Shown: in pieces, positions 12,898-25,771 of the stretch | Layout: every line of letters begins with the position of its first letter | How positions within the stretch are numbered: the first letter of the stretch is position 1 | The notes under the pieces: generated by a model | Seen by the model: only the letters and a program-made list of their open reading frames with translations | The model's database searches: none | What the model was told of the DNA's origin: nothing | Made by a program: the position numbers and the translations under genes | Source of the DNA: Clitoria ternatea | Lineage: Eukaryota > Streptophyta > Magnoliopsida > Fabales > Fabaceae | DNA: 64,000 nucleotides | NCBI GenBank assembly: GCA_037962975.1 | Contig: CM075669.1 | Span: 244,751,351 to 244,815,350, forward strand | Direction of reading: 5' to 3'

Positions 12898-14262
12898 ATC
12901 TCACTCTTCCTTGGACACTTCTCCAAACACGTGCCCATGTTGTGAGTACTACATACTATATATTGGGCTACATGAAGACAGATTTTTCTTGTCAATGTAA
13001 ACATATATATTGGGCTACATGAAGCATTGTAATAACACATTATGTCTTTCAAGCTTTTCTCTAATATTTACGTGAGTTTAACATCTAAACTTTTTTTCAC
13101 AAAAAATAAATAAATTCTTCCATTCAACAACTTGTATGTAAACTAAACAGTCCACAAGTTGAATGTGATTTCCCTTCATCAATAAAATGAGTTATTTTGC
13201 CATGTAATGAGTTCATTTATTTAAACTTATTTTAAGAGATAAATACCTTTTTAATTAAAAAAATACTTATTTTAAATATTGATGTGTTTGTTTAAAGTGT
13301 TAAAAAATAAACAAAAATTAAAAATAAGCTGATTTCTGTTTATTTTAAGAAACAACTTTGATCTACTTATTAAAAAAGTTATTATAAAAAAATATTTTAA
13401 ATTTAAACAAATAGACTCAATATCTTTAACCTTAAAAAAAACTTCATTAAAAGAATTAGCTTTATTATATAAATATTTTTAGTTTAAATAAAATTATCAT
13501 CGGTTAGGAATACATGTGGTGGTTAGACATGAAAAAATGAAGTAGTCTAGAATGTTGTGAATTGTTTTTTTAGTTTTATTGACTTTAATATTTTTAAACT
13601 GGTATCCTTTGAATTATTTTTAAAACTATATATATGAAATCAAACCCAAAACATGGACAATATAGAAATTTGATAACTGAGAAATAAAACAAGTATATGG
13701 ACTATGGAGACTAAAATAAATGTGTCTCTCTTTAATAAGTATTTTAAGGGTATTGTTTAAGAAAATAAAAATAATAATTTTAAAAAAAATAAGTATGAAT
13801 GCTTACAAATCAAAATAAATAATTTTACTTATGATTTTATATAAAAGAATTTTACTTTTGTTTCGTTACTCGGTTTCATAATGTTCATAGGCTGCATATA
13901 AACTTATAGATGTATCTTCTTTTAGAGTTTGCGCCTTATATCATGTGTCCCACAAAAATGTTTGGTACCTCATGCAGTTTAATGCTAAATTTCAAACTAA
14001 ATATCAAAAGACAACTCTGTTAATAATCATTGGTTTGCAAAGTGCGCATCTTACAAATTTACTTACCAATACCTCTCATTCATCAAAATCACCCATAAAT
14101 AGTTAATATATTAAAATATTTATATATTAAAATTTTAAGTGTAATAAGACTTAATCCTATGACTTATTGAAAATGGAAGAAGACTTTTATTATTAAACTA
14201 CTTAACACATTTAAGAGATGTAATATAATCATATATTGTTATATTATATGTGTAGAATGTAT
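12898..14262. other. intergenic between the two dehydrogenase genes
   Basis: AT-rich with no coding signal. A short MITE-like palindrome lies at 13287-13411, where TTTGTTTAAA and TTTAAACAAA bracket 125 bp. The first few hundred bases must contain the 3' UTR and polyadenylation site of gene 1. Confidence 0.55.
13287..13411. repeat. possible MITE
   Basis: Ten-base inverted ends TTTGTTTAAA/TTTAAACAAA with AT-rich interior. No target duplication was confirmed. Confidence 0.25.
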
Positions 14263-14707
14263 TGTTAGAAAATTTCCAATTGAACTTTATGGATTTCTAA
14301 ATAAAATTCAAGAATCATTACGTCAGATTATTGAAGGTTTCAGCGGAATGGTTTGACTGAAGGTTGCAGCGGAATGATTTATTGGTGTTATGGTCTTCCT
14401 CAGCCAAATCACTAGATTCCTATAAGACTTGATACTTCTCCTTTGATAGGGCAAAGAAAAATGGGTTTTGATTTAACGTGTTAGGGACCATGACCACTAG
14501 TTGATTATATACCTGTTAGGGTTCCCATTAAACCCTACCGGGCCAAATTCTGCTTTCCACTCATATAAGCCCATATCATTATTGTTGATAGTCTAACGGG
14601 CTCACCAATATCAGATCACATTTATTGAGCCCAATTAAATAGCTAATATAAATTCTATAAATAATATATCAGCTCATATTAATTATTAGAAATTAAAATT
14701 TCTAACA
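14263..14707. repeat. probable solo LTR
   Basis: A 445-bp block that starts TGTTAGAAA and ends TTTCTAACA, the usual inverted TG...CA ends of copia-type LTRs. It contains a TATAAATAATAT stretch near the right end. The flanking five bases (TGTAT/TATAT) match at four of five. No coding or internal domain is attached. Confidence 0.55.
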
Positions 14708-14971
14708 TATATATCTATTAATAAAATTTATTTACAAAATAAACATTCATCTCTTTTACAGATTTTATTAACAATTATATATTTTATAAATATAATATAA
14801 CTATATATAATTACGTCATATTTTTTAAATGTGTCAGGTAACTTAGTTATGAGACTCTTTTATTTTTCATATGTTACGGGATGAAGTCTCTCCCCATGAG
14901 CGCATTAAAAATAACTCGGTGATATTTACATTTTTGGTGGCCACCACCACGTATCATGTTTCCAGAAGTGT

Positions 14972-15046
14972 CACGTGGTGCTTCCTCTCCATGCAAAAAT
15001 GCCAACGTTGCAAAACTTTAACATCTTGGTCATTAAAATATAAATA
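14972..15046 (+). promoter_or_regulatory. promoter of dehydrogenase gene 2: G-box, RY motif, TATA box
   Basis: CACGTG with following G (14972-14978, G-box/ABRE core), CATGCA (14990-14995, RY core) and TATAAATA (15039-15046) lie in order within 75 bp, with the ATG 61 bp further on. G-box plus RY is a known signature of seed-maturation promoters, which fits a steroleosin. Expression itself is inferred. Confidence 0.5.
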
Positions 15047-15106
15047 CGATTACTATTGTTTGTCCCTCTTATATTTTGGCAGAAAGGTGCAACTAACTAT
15101 AAAACC

Positions 15107-17794
15107 ATGGTTTTAATTCATGAAATCTTGAACATTGTAGTTCCCCCCCTGAGCCTGGCTCTGTTATTCTACATTTTACCACCTTATATGCTATTCAAGA
15201 GTCTCCACTTAATCGTGAGATCAATTTTCAGTGAGAACGTAGCGGGAAAAGTGATACTCATCACTGGAGCATCCTCAGGCATAGGCGAGGTTCTTGCATT
15301 AACCATTTAATATTCCAACTAACTAACTAACTATATATATGTGCTTAAAACTAACTGGAATTGGTTTTGTTGTTGCCAAAGCATCTAGCATATGAGTATG
15401 GAAAGAGAGGGGCGCGTCTGGCTCTTGTTGCCAGAAGAGAGAATAGACTCATGGAGGTTGCTATCAGAGCCAAGTCACTTGGATCCCCTGATGTCATCAC
15501 TATTCCTGCAGATGTTTCTAGACTCCAAGATTGCAAACGGTTCATTCACTTAACACTCAATCACTTTCGAAGATGTAAGTTTTATTTTCTGCTACCTGTG
15601 AGAGAACATAAATTTTGTTTTTATTTACTTGTGTGGAGCTTTAAAGAATTAATAATTTTTTAAAATAATTCTAAAAGGTATCTTAAATAGTGAGGAAAGA
15701 AATGGTAAATTAAGAATTTTAGTATGTAACTACGATAAAATAATAATTTTTCTCTTTCCCTGTTAGAAGGAATAAAGGTAGGTAGTATGATTCAATGACT
15801 ATATAATAGATGCGTGTATATGCATTTATCCCTCTTTAATTTTGACCTTGCAGTGGATCACCTTGTGAACAATGCAGGAATAATTCCTGTAAGCTTGTTT
15901 GAAGATTCCATTGATATCACTAATTTTGCACCCGCAATGGTAACTACAAACTTTCTCACATGTAACTTCTCTGATTCTCTGATTCTTCAATTTAAGTAAC
16001 GGTAAGCTAATAATAACCCACTAGAATAAAACAACTCATACAGAATAAGGATTTCATTTGTGGCATTGATGTTAGATATATCTGTGACAGGAATTTGGCT
16101 TATGCTTTCACTAATTAACGGCGTATGTTTTCACTAATATCAATTTGGCATATTCTTTTTTACTAATTTCTAATGGCATCTTTCCACCAAGCCTATTTGC
16201 TTCATGCTTCCGGAATAATAATTTACTTCTTTCAATAGCCTATTAAAGGCAACAATGTGAATTGCACTTTGTGTCCATCACTTTTTCTTGAGATTAATGG
16301 TTTGGGGTGCATCAATTTTCTCAAGTGATATACCGGAATAATTGAGGAGCGAGTTTGATATCTTATAGTTCCATTTGATAGAGTATTTTAATTAAAAAAA
16401 TTAAGAGATAATTTTATTATTTGTACTTATCCTCCTTATTTTGGAGAACTTGTTATATTTTTTTTCTTAGACAGTGGAACTATTTTACTCATAAATATTT
16501 GTGGTTTTTTTTTAGTTTTGTAGTTTTCCATAAAAGTTTTATGTATTCATTTTCTTTCTCTATCTTTATTTCTCTTTATCTCCCATTAACTCGATCAAGT
16601 GTATCTACATTATGCACTTTTCTTAACAATTGATCAATGTTTTTCAGTGGATAACAACTCACCTTCAGGTTTTATTTAACAGGACATTAACTTCTGGGGT
16701 TCAGCATATTGCACTTACTTTTCAATACCTCACCTCAGAAGATGCAAAGGGAAGATCATAGCAATAGCTTCCTCTGCTGGATGGTTGCCTGCTCCAAGAA
16801 TGATCTTCTACAATGTAACACACGAGACCTTATCAGCAAGATAAGCTTTGGTGATTTCCAGTGTCAATAAATAACTACAGTAACCAATTTTATATCTTGG
16901 AAATTCTTCAGGCGAGCAAAGCAGCAGTGATAAGCTTATATGAGAACCTGAGAACTGAATTGGGAAGTGACATAGGAATAACTATAATCACTCCAGGGTT
17001 AATTGAGTCAGAAATGACACAAGGGAAGTTCCTATACAAGGAAGGCCGAATGGTTCTTGATCAAGAAATAAGAGATGTATGTAAGCTTGCATGCGTTACT
17101 TTTCAAAGAAAATATTTAGATTTTGGTAATCTAATTTTGGAAATGGAGTTTGACCACCATAAACACAATATTATAATGTTCAAAATATCTTAAATATCTT
17201 AAATTTTGTTTAATCAATAGATTTGTTTAATACCTAACTATGGAAATAGTATTATGAAAATAAAAAAATCTAAAGTCTAATATTAATCATATACTTTATT
17301 CAACTTAATTAAATTTCTATTAAATTAACTGATCTTTTCTTCTCGTTGATTTAACCCTAATTTGATTGTCATAACGAGTTAATTAACTGATTTTTTCTTT
17401 TCGTTGATTTAACCCCAATTTGATTGTCGACTAAAAAAAATTATGGGTAAACAACCAAAGAGGCACTTGGTCTTGTTTTCCTCTAACTTCTTTTCTTTTT
17501 GGACAACAGGTTCAAGTTAGTTTGATGCCCATAAGATCAGTAACAGAAGCTGCCAAAGCAATAGTGAAGAGTGCTTGCCGTGGAGACGCTTGCTTGACAG
17601 AACCAGCATGGATTAGGACGACATTCTATTGGAAGTTACTTTGCCCTGAAGTGTTAGAATTGTGTAATCGCTGGCTATTACTCACGGGATCCTCAGAGAG
17701 GGATACAATTAGCAAGAAGCTCCTTGATCTATCAAGCTTAAAGAAATATTTATATCCCGAGTCAATCAAAAATCCCAAGCTCAAACCCAACTAA
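15107..17794 (+). CDS. 11-beta-HSD-like short-chain dehydrogenase (steroleosin-like), gene 2
   Basis: Tandem paralogue of the gene at 10336, with the same six-exon plan: 15107-15289, 15382-15574, 15854-15939, 16683-16814, 16912-17076 and 17510-17794 (347 aa). The first, second and fourth exons have identical lengths in both genes (183, 193, 132 nt). The hydrophobic N-terminus has a proline knob (P13, P14, P25, P26). The cofactor motif TGASSGIG is at 53-60; NNAG follows the third splice. Catalytic S184, Y197 and K201 lie in YNASK. Exon 5 is full length here. The family acts on hydroxysteroid-like substrates at oil bodies; the exact substrate is unknown. All junctions are GT-AG and in frame. 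Confidence 0.88.
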
Positions 17795-18237
17795 TATCAG
17801 TCAGAAATCAGGTCATGTTAAAATAATATCTAGTGACATAAGTTACTTCCCCCCAAGAATAAAAATCCTGCGACATAGGGCGTGAAGAGTTTCTAGACAT
17901 TCACAAGACTAGCTGCCCTAAAGGGACAGTGTATCAGACAGTTACTATGAATATTCAGCTTTACAAATTTGTGGCATTTTATATAAATGTCAGCGTTAGA
18001 TTGATAATGAGAATGTCACAAATCACAATAAACTTTACAAAAATATTTAGCTTAAATGCAGCAAACCTAAACATTTACATTTCAAATTAAATCACCGGAA
18101 CAATTGTTACATGCGTTGAGGAACTACAAAGCATCCTATGAAGAAACAAACATCCATCCCATCCATCTAGAACGATGAAGTGTACACGTTGGGCGACCTT
18201 TCACCACATTTGTCATCCATCTTGTTTCTTTCCTTTT
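17795..18237. other. spacer between convergent genes
   Basis: 443 bp holding the 3' UTR of the dehydrogenase gene (plus) and of RMI1 (minus). No separate gene is seen. Confidence 0.7.
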
Positions 18238-21200
18238 TTAAGGGGATAATTCAATTGGATCTGAAGGTAAAGAGTTTTGAACTTGCCCAGGGTGTAGAGA
18301 CTTCAGTCTTCTCAGAAGTAACCATGCGTCACATTGAAGACAGCCTTGACTCATCTCAACAGCAAGTGGAATTGAGGATCTTTTATTTAACTCCACAAGT
18401 ATTACTCCCTAGAGAAAAAGCATGACGATGTGAATTAACAGAATCAAGAAACAATATTAGTTTGCAGCCAATTCTCATGGCTAAATTCATACAAGTTGCA
18501 GTACTCAGTCGGATTCCCTTATGTGTATAGAAACAAAGATTTGTATTACCTCAAAGTTAGCTAAAAAAGCTTGGAATTTACGCATTGTATCCTTCATTTG
18601 ATGGACAATTTTCGTGTCAGGTGAAGAAAGAGCCGCAGTTACCTCCTCAGGAGAGTAACCAATTCCTTTTTGTACAACCTAAAAAGTGTTATCATCCTCA
18701 ACTTATTACAGTAAAAAGATAAAGCCCACGTAACAAGAGCTTAAATTCTAGAGCAAACTCACATCATGATCAATGAGGATTTCAGAAATTAGACTACCAT
18801 CGTCTACATATGCCTGCAGCTCGTATGTTTTCCTTTTCTTATACCGGAATCCTTTTACACCAGTCAAAAAGCACTGCAAAAAAAATTACATTTATCATAT
18901 GAACTGGTTTGGATTTCTACGGATCAGTTTAGAACTGGAATTTAAACTAGTCCGGAACCGGTTGTTAAACCAGTTCAAAACCATTTTTATCACATGAACC
19001 GGTTTCAAACCAACTATATGGTTCTAAGTCAGTTCAGAACACGTTTTTTTTACCTGTTAACTGGCCTCAGTTTTTCAGAACCATTTTATAAACTGTGAAC
19101 TAGTTTAAAACGTGTTTCAATCTGGCTGAGGCAATAAAATTGGTTCAGAAATCAGTTCACACACAAAGTGGTTCTGTCTATTCAATTGAAAAACTCAGTT
19201 TATGATGATTAATCTTCACCACAAAAAAGGAACAGATCTAAAAAAATAGGAAATGGAGAATTCAAAAGATTAATCATCTTCTCGGATGAGCATATGTTAC
19301 AAATAAACATTAACCAGCAAGAAGAAATAAAAATAATATAACCTACAGGTAACAGATATGGCTTTTAAATCTTAGTTTTCAGGATTAGATCGGTATTTAA
19401 ACTCAAGCAAACTCTGTATAAAAACACTTTAGGCAGCATGTGTCCTTTGTTTTCTAAAGCACTATAAATCCCACAAATTAAATTCCAATAGCACTGTGTA
19501 TCTTTTCAAACTTCTAAAGCACTTACTACTTCAAACTTCAAAGTGATGGAGATTGTATCACACACAGCATGCGATGATGTTTAAGAAATATTATCAATGA
19601 TATAATCATAGCTTTGGCAGAAAAGCATACTAAACAATTACCACAGAAAACTGCCCGTAAAGATTATATAATACATTACTCTTTTAGAATAATGTAAGTA
19701 AAAATATGACAGGGCTAGACTATTACAATTTCCTAGTCCCAACAACTCGTATTGGCAGAAGTCTATGAAGCAACTTGAATACTGACATGTGCATAAGAGA
19801 GAGGTAAAAATAAGAAAGAAAAAATTGATAGTTTTAACTTCTTACCTTGATTTTTCCACGAACGAAAGGAGCTTTCTCCTTCATTGCAATCCACTTGGCT
19901 GACAAATTAGCCAAGTATGTGAAAGGAACTTCTTGATCTGCAGACTGTAAGGGTGGGTGATCCCTGTCATCAACCCTCTGGATATCACTAGTGTTTGAAG
20001 CAGTGGAGGAGGATCTTCTAAGAAGAGTATTATCTGCAATTACATGAATTCTACCCCTGTCCATCTCAACATTTTCAGCAGTGGGAGAGCACTCAGTAGC
20101 CACTGAAGTTTCTCTTGTTGTATGAACAGTGTCCTTATGTGCCACTGCGAGATTTGAAAGAATGTGAGAAGACTGATTGTCAACAGAATTTTCCCTAGAG
20201 ACGTGGGTGGCATCTATGTGCATCTCTTTGGCCATTAAGGTGACAGAAGACAAGTGGTTAGTCATAGAATTAGCACGGGACATGGGACTAATATCCGTAT
20301 GCACATCCGTATCCATATCCATGGCCTCGGCATTTGACACAGTGTGTGGTATTGAATTAGAAGCAGCATCCTGTGCATCCATGAGTAAAGTATCTTCAGT
20401 TGTTAAGCTCTTCCTAGTGCCAGACACTCTCAGCCCAGCACCTGTAGTTAAACACAGACATGCAGAACAGATGAGAACAAAATCAGCAAAACTAACATGG
20501 AGTTGGTTACATCATGGATGTAGAATCCCATCAACACCAACACATGCTTTTTATCTATATCATAAGAATGTACCTTGGTTGTTTGGCTGGACAGAATTAG
20601 TGCTGGGCAACGTGGAGCCACTGTCCACAAGATCATCAACTCCACTTGAAGGCCATGCAGCAGGAGTGGCTCTAGATGCTAAAGGAGGAAGCCCTCCATT
20701 ACCTTGGTAGTTTGTTTCAGCACTGTACAGCATGGAGCCACTATGCCCAAAAGCATCAACTCTACTTGAAGGCTGTGCAGCAGCAGGAGTTGCTCTAGTT
20801 GCTGAAGGAGGAAGCACTCCATTACCTTGGTTGTTTGATTGGACAGATTCAGTCCTGCACCCAAAAGCATCAACCCCACTTGAAGGCCATGCGGCAGGAG
20901 TTGCTCTGGTTGCTAAAGGAGGACACACCCCATTGACCTGGTTGTTTGCTTGGAGAGAATCAGTAATGTGCAATACGGAGCCACTGTGCCCAAGATTATC
21001 AACTCCACTTGAAGGCCATGCAGCAAGAGCTGCTCTAGTTGCTAAAGGAGGAAGCACTCCATTTTTTGTTCTGCATGGAGATAATGAAGACTAACAAATC
21101 AAAGCTTGACCACATGCAGTAAAATCACATACTGTAATAGTAGAAGTCAACAAGAAACACAGACAAGAAGTTTGCTCCAATGTAGCTTCCATTCAAGATA

Positions 21201-24200
21201 CCATATAACTTTCCATTGCACATTTTTGTCCAAAAAATACTGTTCAAATATTTTTACCGTTTTCCCCTAGGTGGCTTATTTATTTCATCAACCAGCCGTT
21301 TTCGTGCTGCATCCAGCTGCTCAACTAATCCCCCCAAAATTTCAATGGTTTCAGGGACCAGCAGCAGAAGTCCACGACGCACAAATACATTAGTGATGGC
21401 AACCTACAGGTATCAAATATGCTATGCATATCAAATTGATAGCATATAGAAGTGATAAACCAAGAGAAGGCCACAAGAAAGTAACGACATTAAGAAGGGA
21501 CGGTTACTTGTTTGATTGAGGTGATACCATATACCAGGAGCATTAAATTAAACAAAAGTATTGCACCCAAATTCAATTTAGTATACTTTAGAAATTATCC
21601 ATCAGTGTCTGCGTATTCAAATCAAAAGAAGGGATGGCACCAGAGAAACCTTTAAGCCAGCAGATGCACAAACTTCAAGAGCTTGGATGGGCCTGTACTC
21701 CAATCCAAAGACTCTCTGAATGCCATCGGTCATTGATAACTTCAGGCACCTTTTAACTCCAGGAGGGGCTTGCTCATATCTGCCTCGCAGAGGACAACTG
21801 ATATTGATCATTTCATCAACCTGCACAACAAGCAAATTCTTTGTACACCGTAGACAATATCATAACATGATAGTTCATGGTCTCTCAAACACTTTATGAA
21901 TCCAACAAGCACAATATTATCACAAAAATTCTCAATAATTTGGACATCAAGTATTTTTAGAACAACAAAACCAACACACCAACACAAAATATTATTCTGT
22001 TTAAACCCATGGCAAGTGTCACACATATCTCACAATTTCAACTTTGATACTATAAAAGCCCAACTCAAAACTCGGCCAAACAAAAAACTCGATCCCACAC
22101 TCAAATTATTATTTGGTAAAATAGAATAAAATCGGTACTCTTACTACTTTTATTTGTAGCACTAAAAGCTCATGTTTTTAAAACTGAAATAAGCACTTAG
22201 TGGTCCAAGCTAACCCATGAAGAACCATTAAGCATTGTATTTATAAAGGAAGTACATCATCAATATAACAATATCACAGGTTGAAGGGCCATATAGATGT
22301 ATCATATATTTGTGTGTGTATTCACAAGATCAAATTTGAATGCAGTAATGTGACCACAATGATATTTTCCTTTTCACCCCTTCAAACAAATCAAGTTGAT
22401 AGAAAATGTATCAAACTACACAATGATAACATTGAATTGTGTTCCCACATATATCTCACAAATAAATAAAGAAATGAAGGCAGTGCTCATGACCACCCAA
22501 ACCAGTTCAGTATCTACCCATCCATCAGGCCATCACATGCTAACATCATGGCATCATGGTAAGCCAACATAAAGGATCACACCACAAGCTCCCTTTATTG
22601 GCATTTTATTTCTAACTGAATACCTCCATTTATTTTAATACAATATCAACAAAAACATTCATTTGGCTTTTAAAAATTTAGTGAAGCTTCAGACTTGTAA
22701 AATGATCATGACTAAAGCTCATACAATTGTACGGATTCTAGTTAACTACCAATTCAGCACCATTCATTCAATTTAGATCAATTTAAATTTTTACAAATCA
22801 TGACTAGATCAAACTAACAAGTCTTAGTGACACCAGAACAAAACCAAACTGAATCTAAGCAAGAGATTGGCAAGATCATCACATAACAGTTAGGAAAATA
22901 CTTCACAGAGCAACTTCTCAGCATATATAACAGTGTTTCATGCATTCAAACCAAGCATACACACCGATATCACAGCTTATGAGACATAGAAATTCACATA
23001 TCAAGCATTTTACAATCAGACAAATGTAAAAGAAAGCACAATGAATCACTGATCACCTGAGTCCTTCACACAAGAGGTCAGTCAAATAGAGAACATATGA
23101 TTAAGCAAGTCTAAACTCATTTTTAGGACTGATCAAGCGAATGCAAATCAATTATCAATTACATTTATTTTCAGTAACTTATGAATTATCAACAAAGTTT
23201 GTTTGTGACAGGTCAAACTGAAGTAGAATCCAGTTCAATAGATCATACAAATGCAAAAAATCTAGCCAATTTTAGTTCATTTGTGCTATTATTAACTCAA
23301 GGCACTTCAGCTCATAATGTCATTCAAATTCTCAACAATCCTAATATGCTTTTAAGAGCAAGCTCAGCATGTCTATTGACAGTTCAACTAGTCTCTTAAA
23401 AATTCAAGTTTCAATAATAGCCAAAATATGTCACTCGGTTCAAACAACTGAAGGATTTCTCATTGAAAACAGATTTAAACTTATCCATACTTATATTTTA
23501 GAAAGCTTTAATTTCAGAACTAGGGACAATTTAAAACAAGAGTAATGCAAATGCTCAGTTGCATACGGAATACCAAAAGTCAGATTAAGGCACCATTTTG
23601 CAGATAGGTTCAATTCTAACTCGCTCTCCAATCACAGATTGGATCTTGGTTTCCAAAAATAGTAATAAAGGGTATTGAAAACATAGGCAAACTTCCAGTA
23701 CTAGCAAATAATTTAGCAGAGTTCGTTCTTCGTTTAAAAATTACATTTCCTTAATTTAACAGTTTCAATCACAGTCATTTACCTGCTGAAATCAAGCAGA
23801 GCAGTCAATTTTAACTAAAAGGGTAGGTTCTTAAAATTCAACAAATTTTCTATTGACTCAAATCATATGGCAGCATGCATTGTTTTGTAACTGAGGGTTA
23901 CAATGCATTGTTCTACATCTGAAAACATGTTCCAAAAGTTTGGAGCATCAGTTTTCAATATATGGTGTTCTTATGGGATAGCCAAACTGAGTAAGGTTTT
24001 CTGAAATCACACTGATAACTAAGACTTAAAAGAATAAGTGCAACATAGTTATGTGATAATTAATTATTTTGAAACACCTTGATTATGCAAGTCTTAAATA
24101 AAATTCTGGTATGCACACGGTGTACCACAACATCAATTATTTCATGTCTAATCCACACATTCAGCCAAAATGTCAAGAATGTAAACATGTGATGTTTATA

Positions 24201-25219
24201 AAAGTTCCACTCCAAAACTCAACTTTCAAACACAACACCCTTGAGCATTTTTGCAAGAAACAACCCACATTTGTTTCTCATATGAAACTACAATTCCAAA
24301 GATGTTATAAAAGCGTACTTCAATGAAATAAAACAAACTATACAGCATGAGAATGCAAGACTCAACGATAATTCCAACAGTGAGAGTCTCTTCGATTCTC
24401 AGTTGAGGTCACAAAAACATGGTTGGTCAAAGGCAATCAAGGTTATTAAGACTGGATTGGAATGGCTGATTGAATCATGAATGGTTTAGTGATAAGCCCC
24501 GGTTAATTCTTTATTGTTATTGGTTCAATCACGGTTTGATTTCCAGTTTGACCACTATTCATTTGAACTAATACCTCCACTTGTTCAATGTTCAATGACT
24601 GGTCCGATTTTTAATCTGTTAGTTGAAAAGGATAATACCTCAAATGGCGTGGGGAAAAACACGGACATTGGAACTCAACACTGTTGCCGAAAAGGCACTA
24701 ACACGAATAGTAAAGCTAGTTAGGTAACTGGACAGTGACACATAACCAGAGGCGCACCTGCAATACATAGGGACCAGGGAGAACACGAAGGTGCATAGAA
24801 TCCACATTAGGAGGGAGCACGCCGTTGCCACACGAGTTCATATCAGCAAATAGAAATTGCTCGAAACAACGCTTGGCCTTCGCGGTGACATCGAGACCTT
24901 CGAAACCCGGTACGCAGCCTTGGAGTTCGCGAAGGCAGGAATCCAACCAGTCTCGCTTCAGGGCGAGTCCAAGGCGGCAAAGGAAATCGTCGAGCGGAGA
25001 AGCGGGAGGCGGTTGCGGCGGCGGAGAGAGACTGTCGGAGACGTCGACGAAGTCTTCGTCGTCGGAGATCACAACGGGCACTGGGTGAAAATTGGAAGCA
25101 TTGGGAGGTTGGTGTGTGGGAGTGGTTGTGTGCTGCTGTGAGTCGGGGGGCAGTGGGTGTTGTTCCCCGTCGGAATCGGAATCGGAATCGGAATCGAGGA
25201 TGAGACGGCGTATGGACAT
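18238..25219 (-). CDS. RMI1: RecQ-mediated genome instability protein 1 (RMI1)
   Basis: Subunit of the RecQ helicase-TOP3-RMI complex that dissolves recombination intermediates in the nucleus. Eight exons on the minus strand: 25219-24758, 21820-21650, 21403-21258, 21070-20574, 20441-19846, 18873-18763, 18678-18550 and 18408-18238. They join in frame to 760 aa with GT-AG borders. Residues 1-154 have an SD-rich start and the helical N-terminal part. Residues 155-260 are the conserved OB-fold region (CPLRGRYEQAPPGVKRCLKL, VEQLDAARKRLVDE, PPRGKR). Residues 625-704 match the plant C-terminal OB domain (CFLTGVKGFRYKK, IGYSPEEV). Residues about 262-423 are four tandem copies of a 37-43 residue repeat, so the protein is longer than Arabidopsis RMI1 (about 640 aa by recollection). 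Intron 1 is 2.9 kb. Confidence 0.92.
20580..21065 (-). repeat. coding minisatellite in RMI1 exon 4
   Basis: Four in-frame copies of a 110-130 bp unit. Each encodes a block starting NGVLPPLATRA or a close variant, then a proline/serine-rich part with PSSGVD, then a polar tail ending NNQ. Copy lengths vary by a few codons but never break the frame. Confidence 0.9.
21821..24757 (-). other. RMI1 intron 1 (2.9 kb)
   Basis: AT-rich, no coding signal. It includes a stretch at 24430-24640 with dispersed ACCGGTT/GGTTCAAT-like words, similar to those in intron 5 at 18890-19200. These look like remains of an old repeat family that I cannot name. Confidence 0.6.
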
Positions 25220-25539
25220 TATTAAAAATGTGGGAGTGTTTTCTTCTTTGTTTTCTGTTTCCCTTAGCAGAAGCAGAATGAGAATGAGAGGGAAACGAGG
25301 TACTTCACTCTCAAACGCGCGGGGTAGGGATGGAAATTTTGTTTTGTTTGCGCTTGTGTGCCGGGCTGGGTTTTTGTTGTTTACACAAAGTGAGCTAAGT
25401 AGGCTAAAAGCACCAATGAAAAAGTATCATCCATCAGATCGCAAACCATAAAAACTATAAGCAAAAAATAAGCTTGATCGCTTTTTGGGCAAATAAATAG
25501 TTGAATGGATAAAAGGTATGGTTGAGTTTGGACAGATAC
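25220..25539. other. RMI1 5' flank
   Basis: Contains the RMI1 leader and proximal promoter (minus strand). It is GC-richer than its surroundings near 25310. No clear TATA box is seen. No other gene. Confidence 0.5.
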
Positions 25540-25771
25540 TATGACATCCCGGGCAACATACAGTCAAGGATAGCTTAAATGCGTTAGCCTTTTCGGTGGC
25601 TCATCACTTAAGACTTCAAAGTTAAGTGTGTTTAACTTGGACTAATTTTGAGATGGGTGACCTCTTGAAAAGTTTTCTAGAAGTGTGTGATTGAGGACAA
25701 AGCACACTGGAAATGTCTCGTATTGGTTTGTGGGGAGAGTCTTCATTCCAGAAAAGCGGTCGGGCGTTACA
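25540..25771 (+). mobile_element. Cassandra-type solo LTR, internally shortened
   Basis: 232 bp, from TATGACATCCCGGG to GGGCGTTACA, the same LTR as at 7685-8090 but in plus orientation and lacking the middle part after GGGCA. The 5S-like stretch lies at about 25612-25676 (TTCAAAGTTAAGTGTG, GGGTGACCTC). Flanking GATAC/GATAT is a candidate 5-bp target duplication with one mismatch. Confidence 0.8.

Noticed and set aside
20177..21094. Plus-strand ORFs opposite RMI1 exons 4 and 5
   Set aside because: Shadows of the minus-strand exons. The spliced RMI1 frame has clear homology and all junctions fit.
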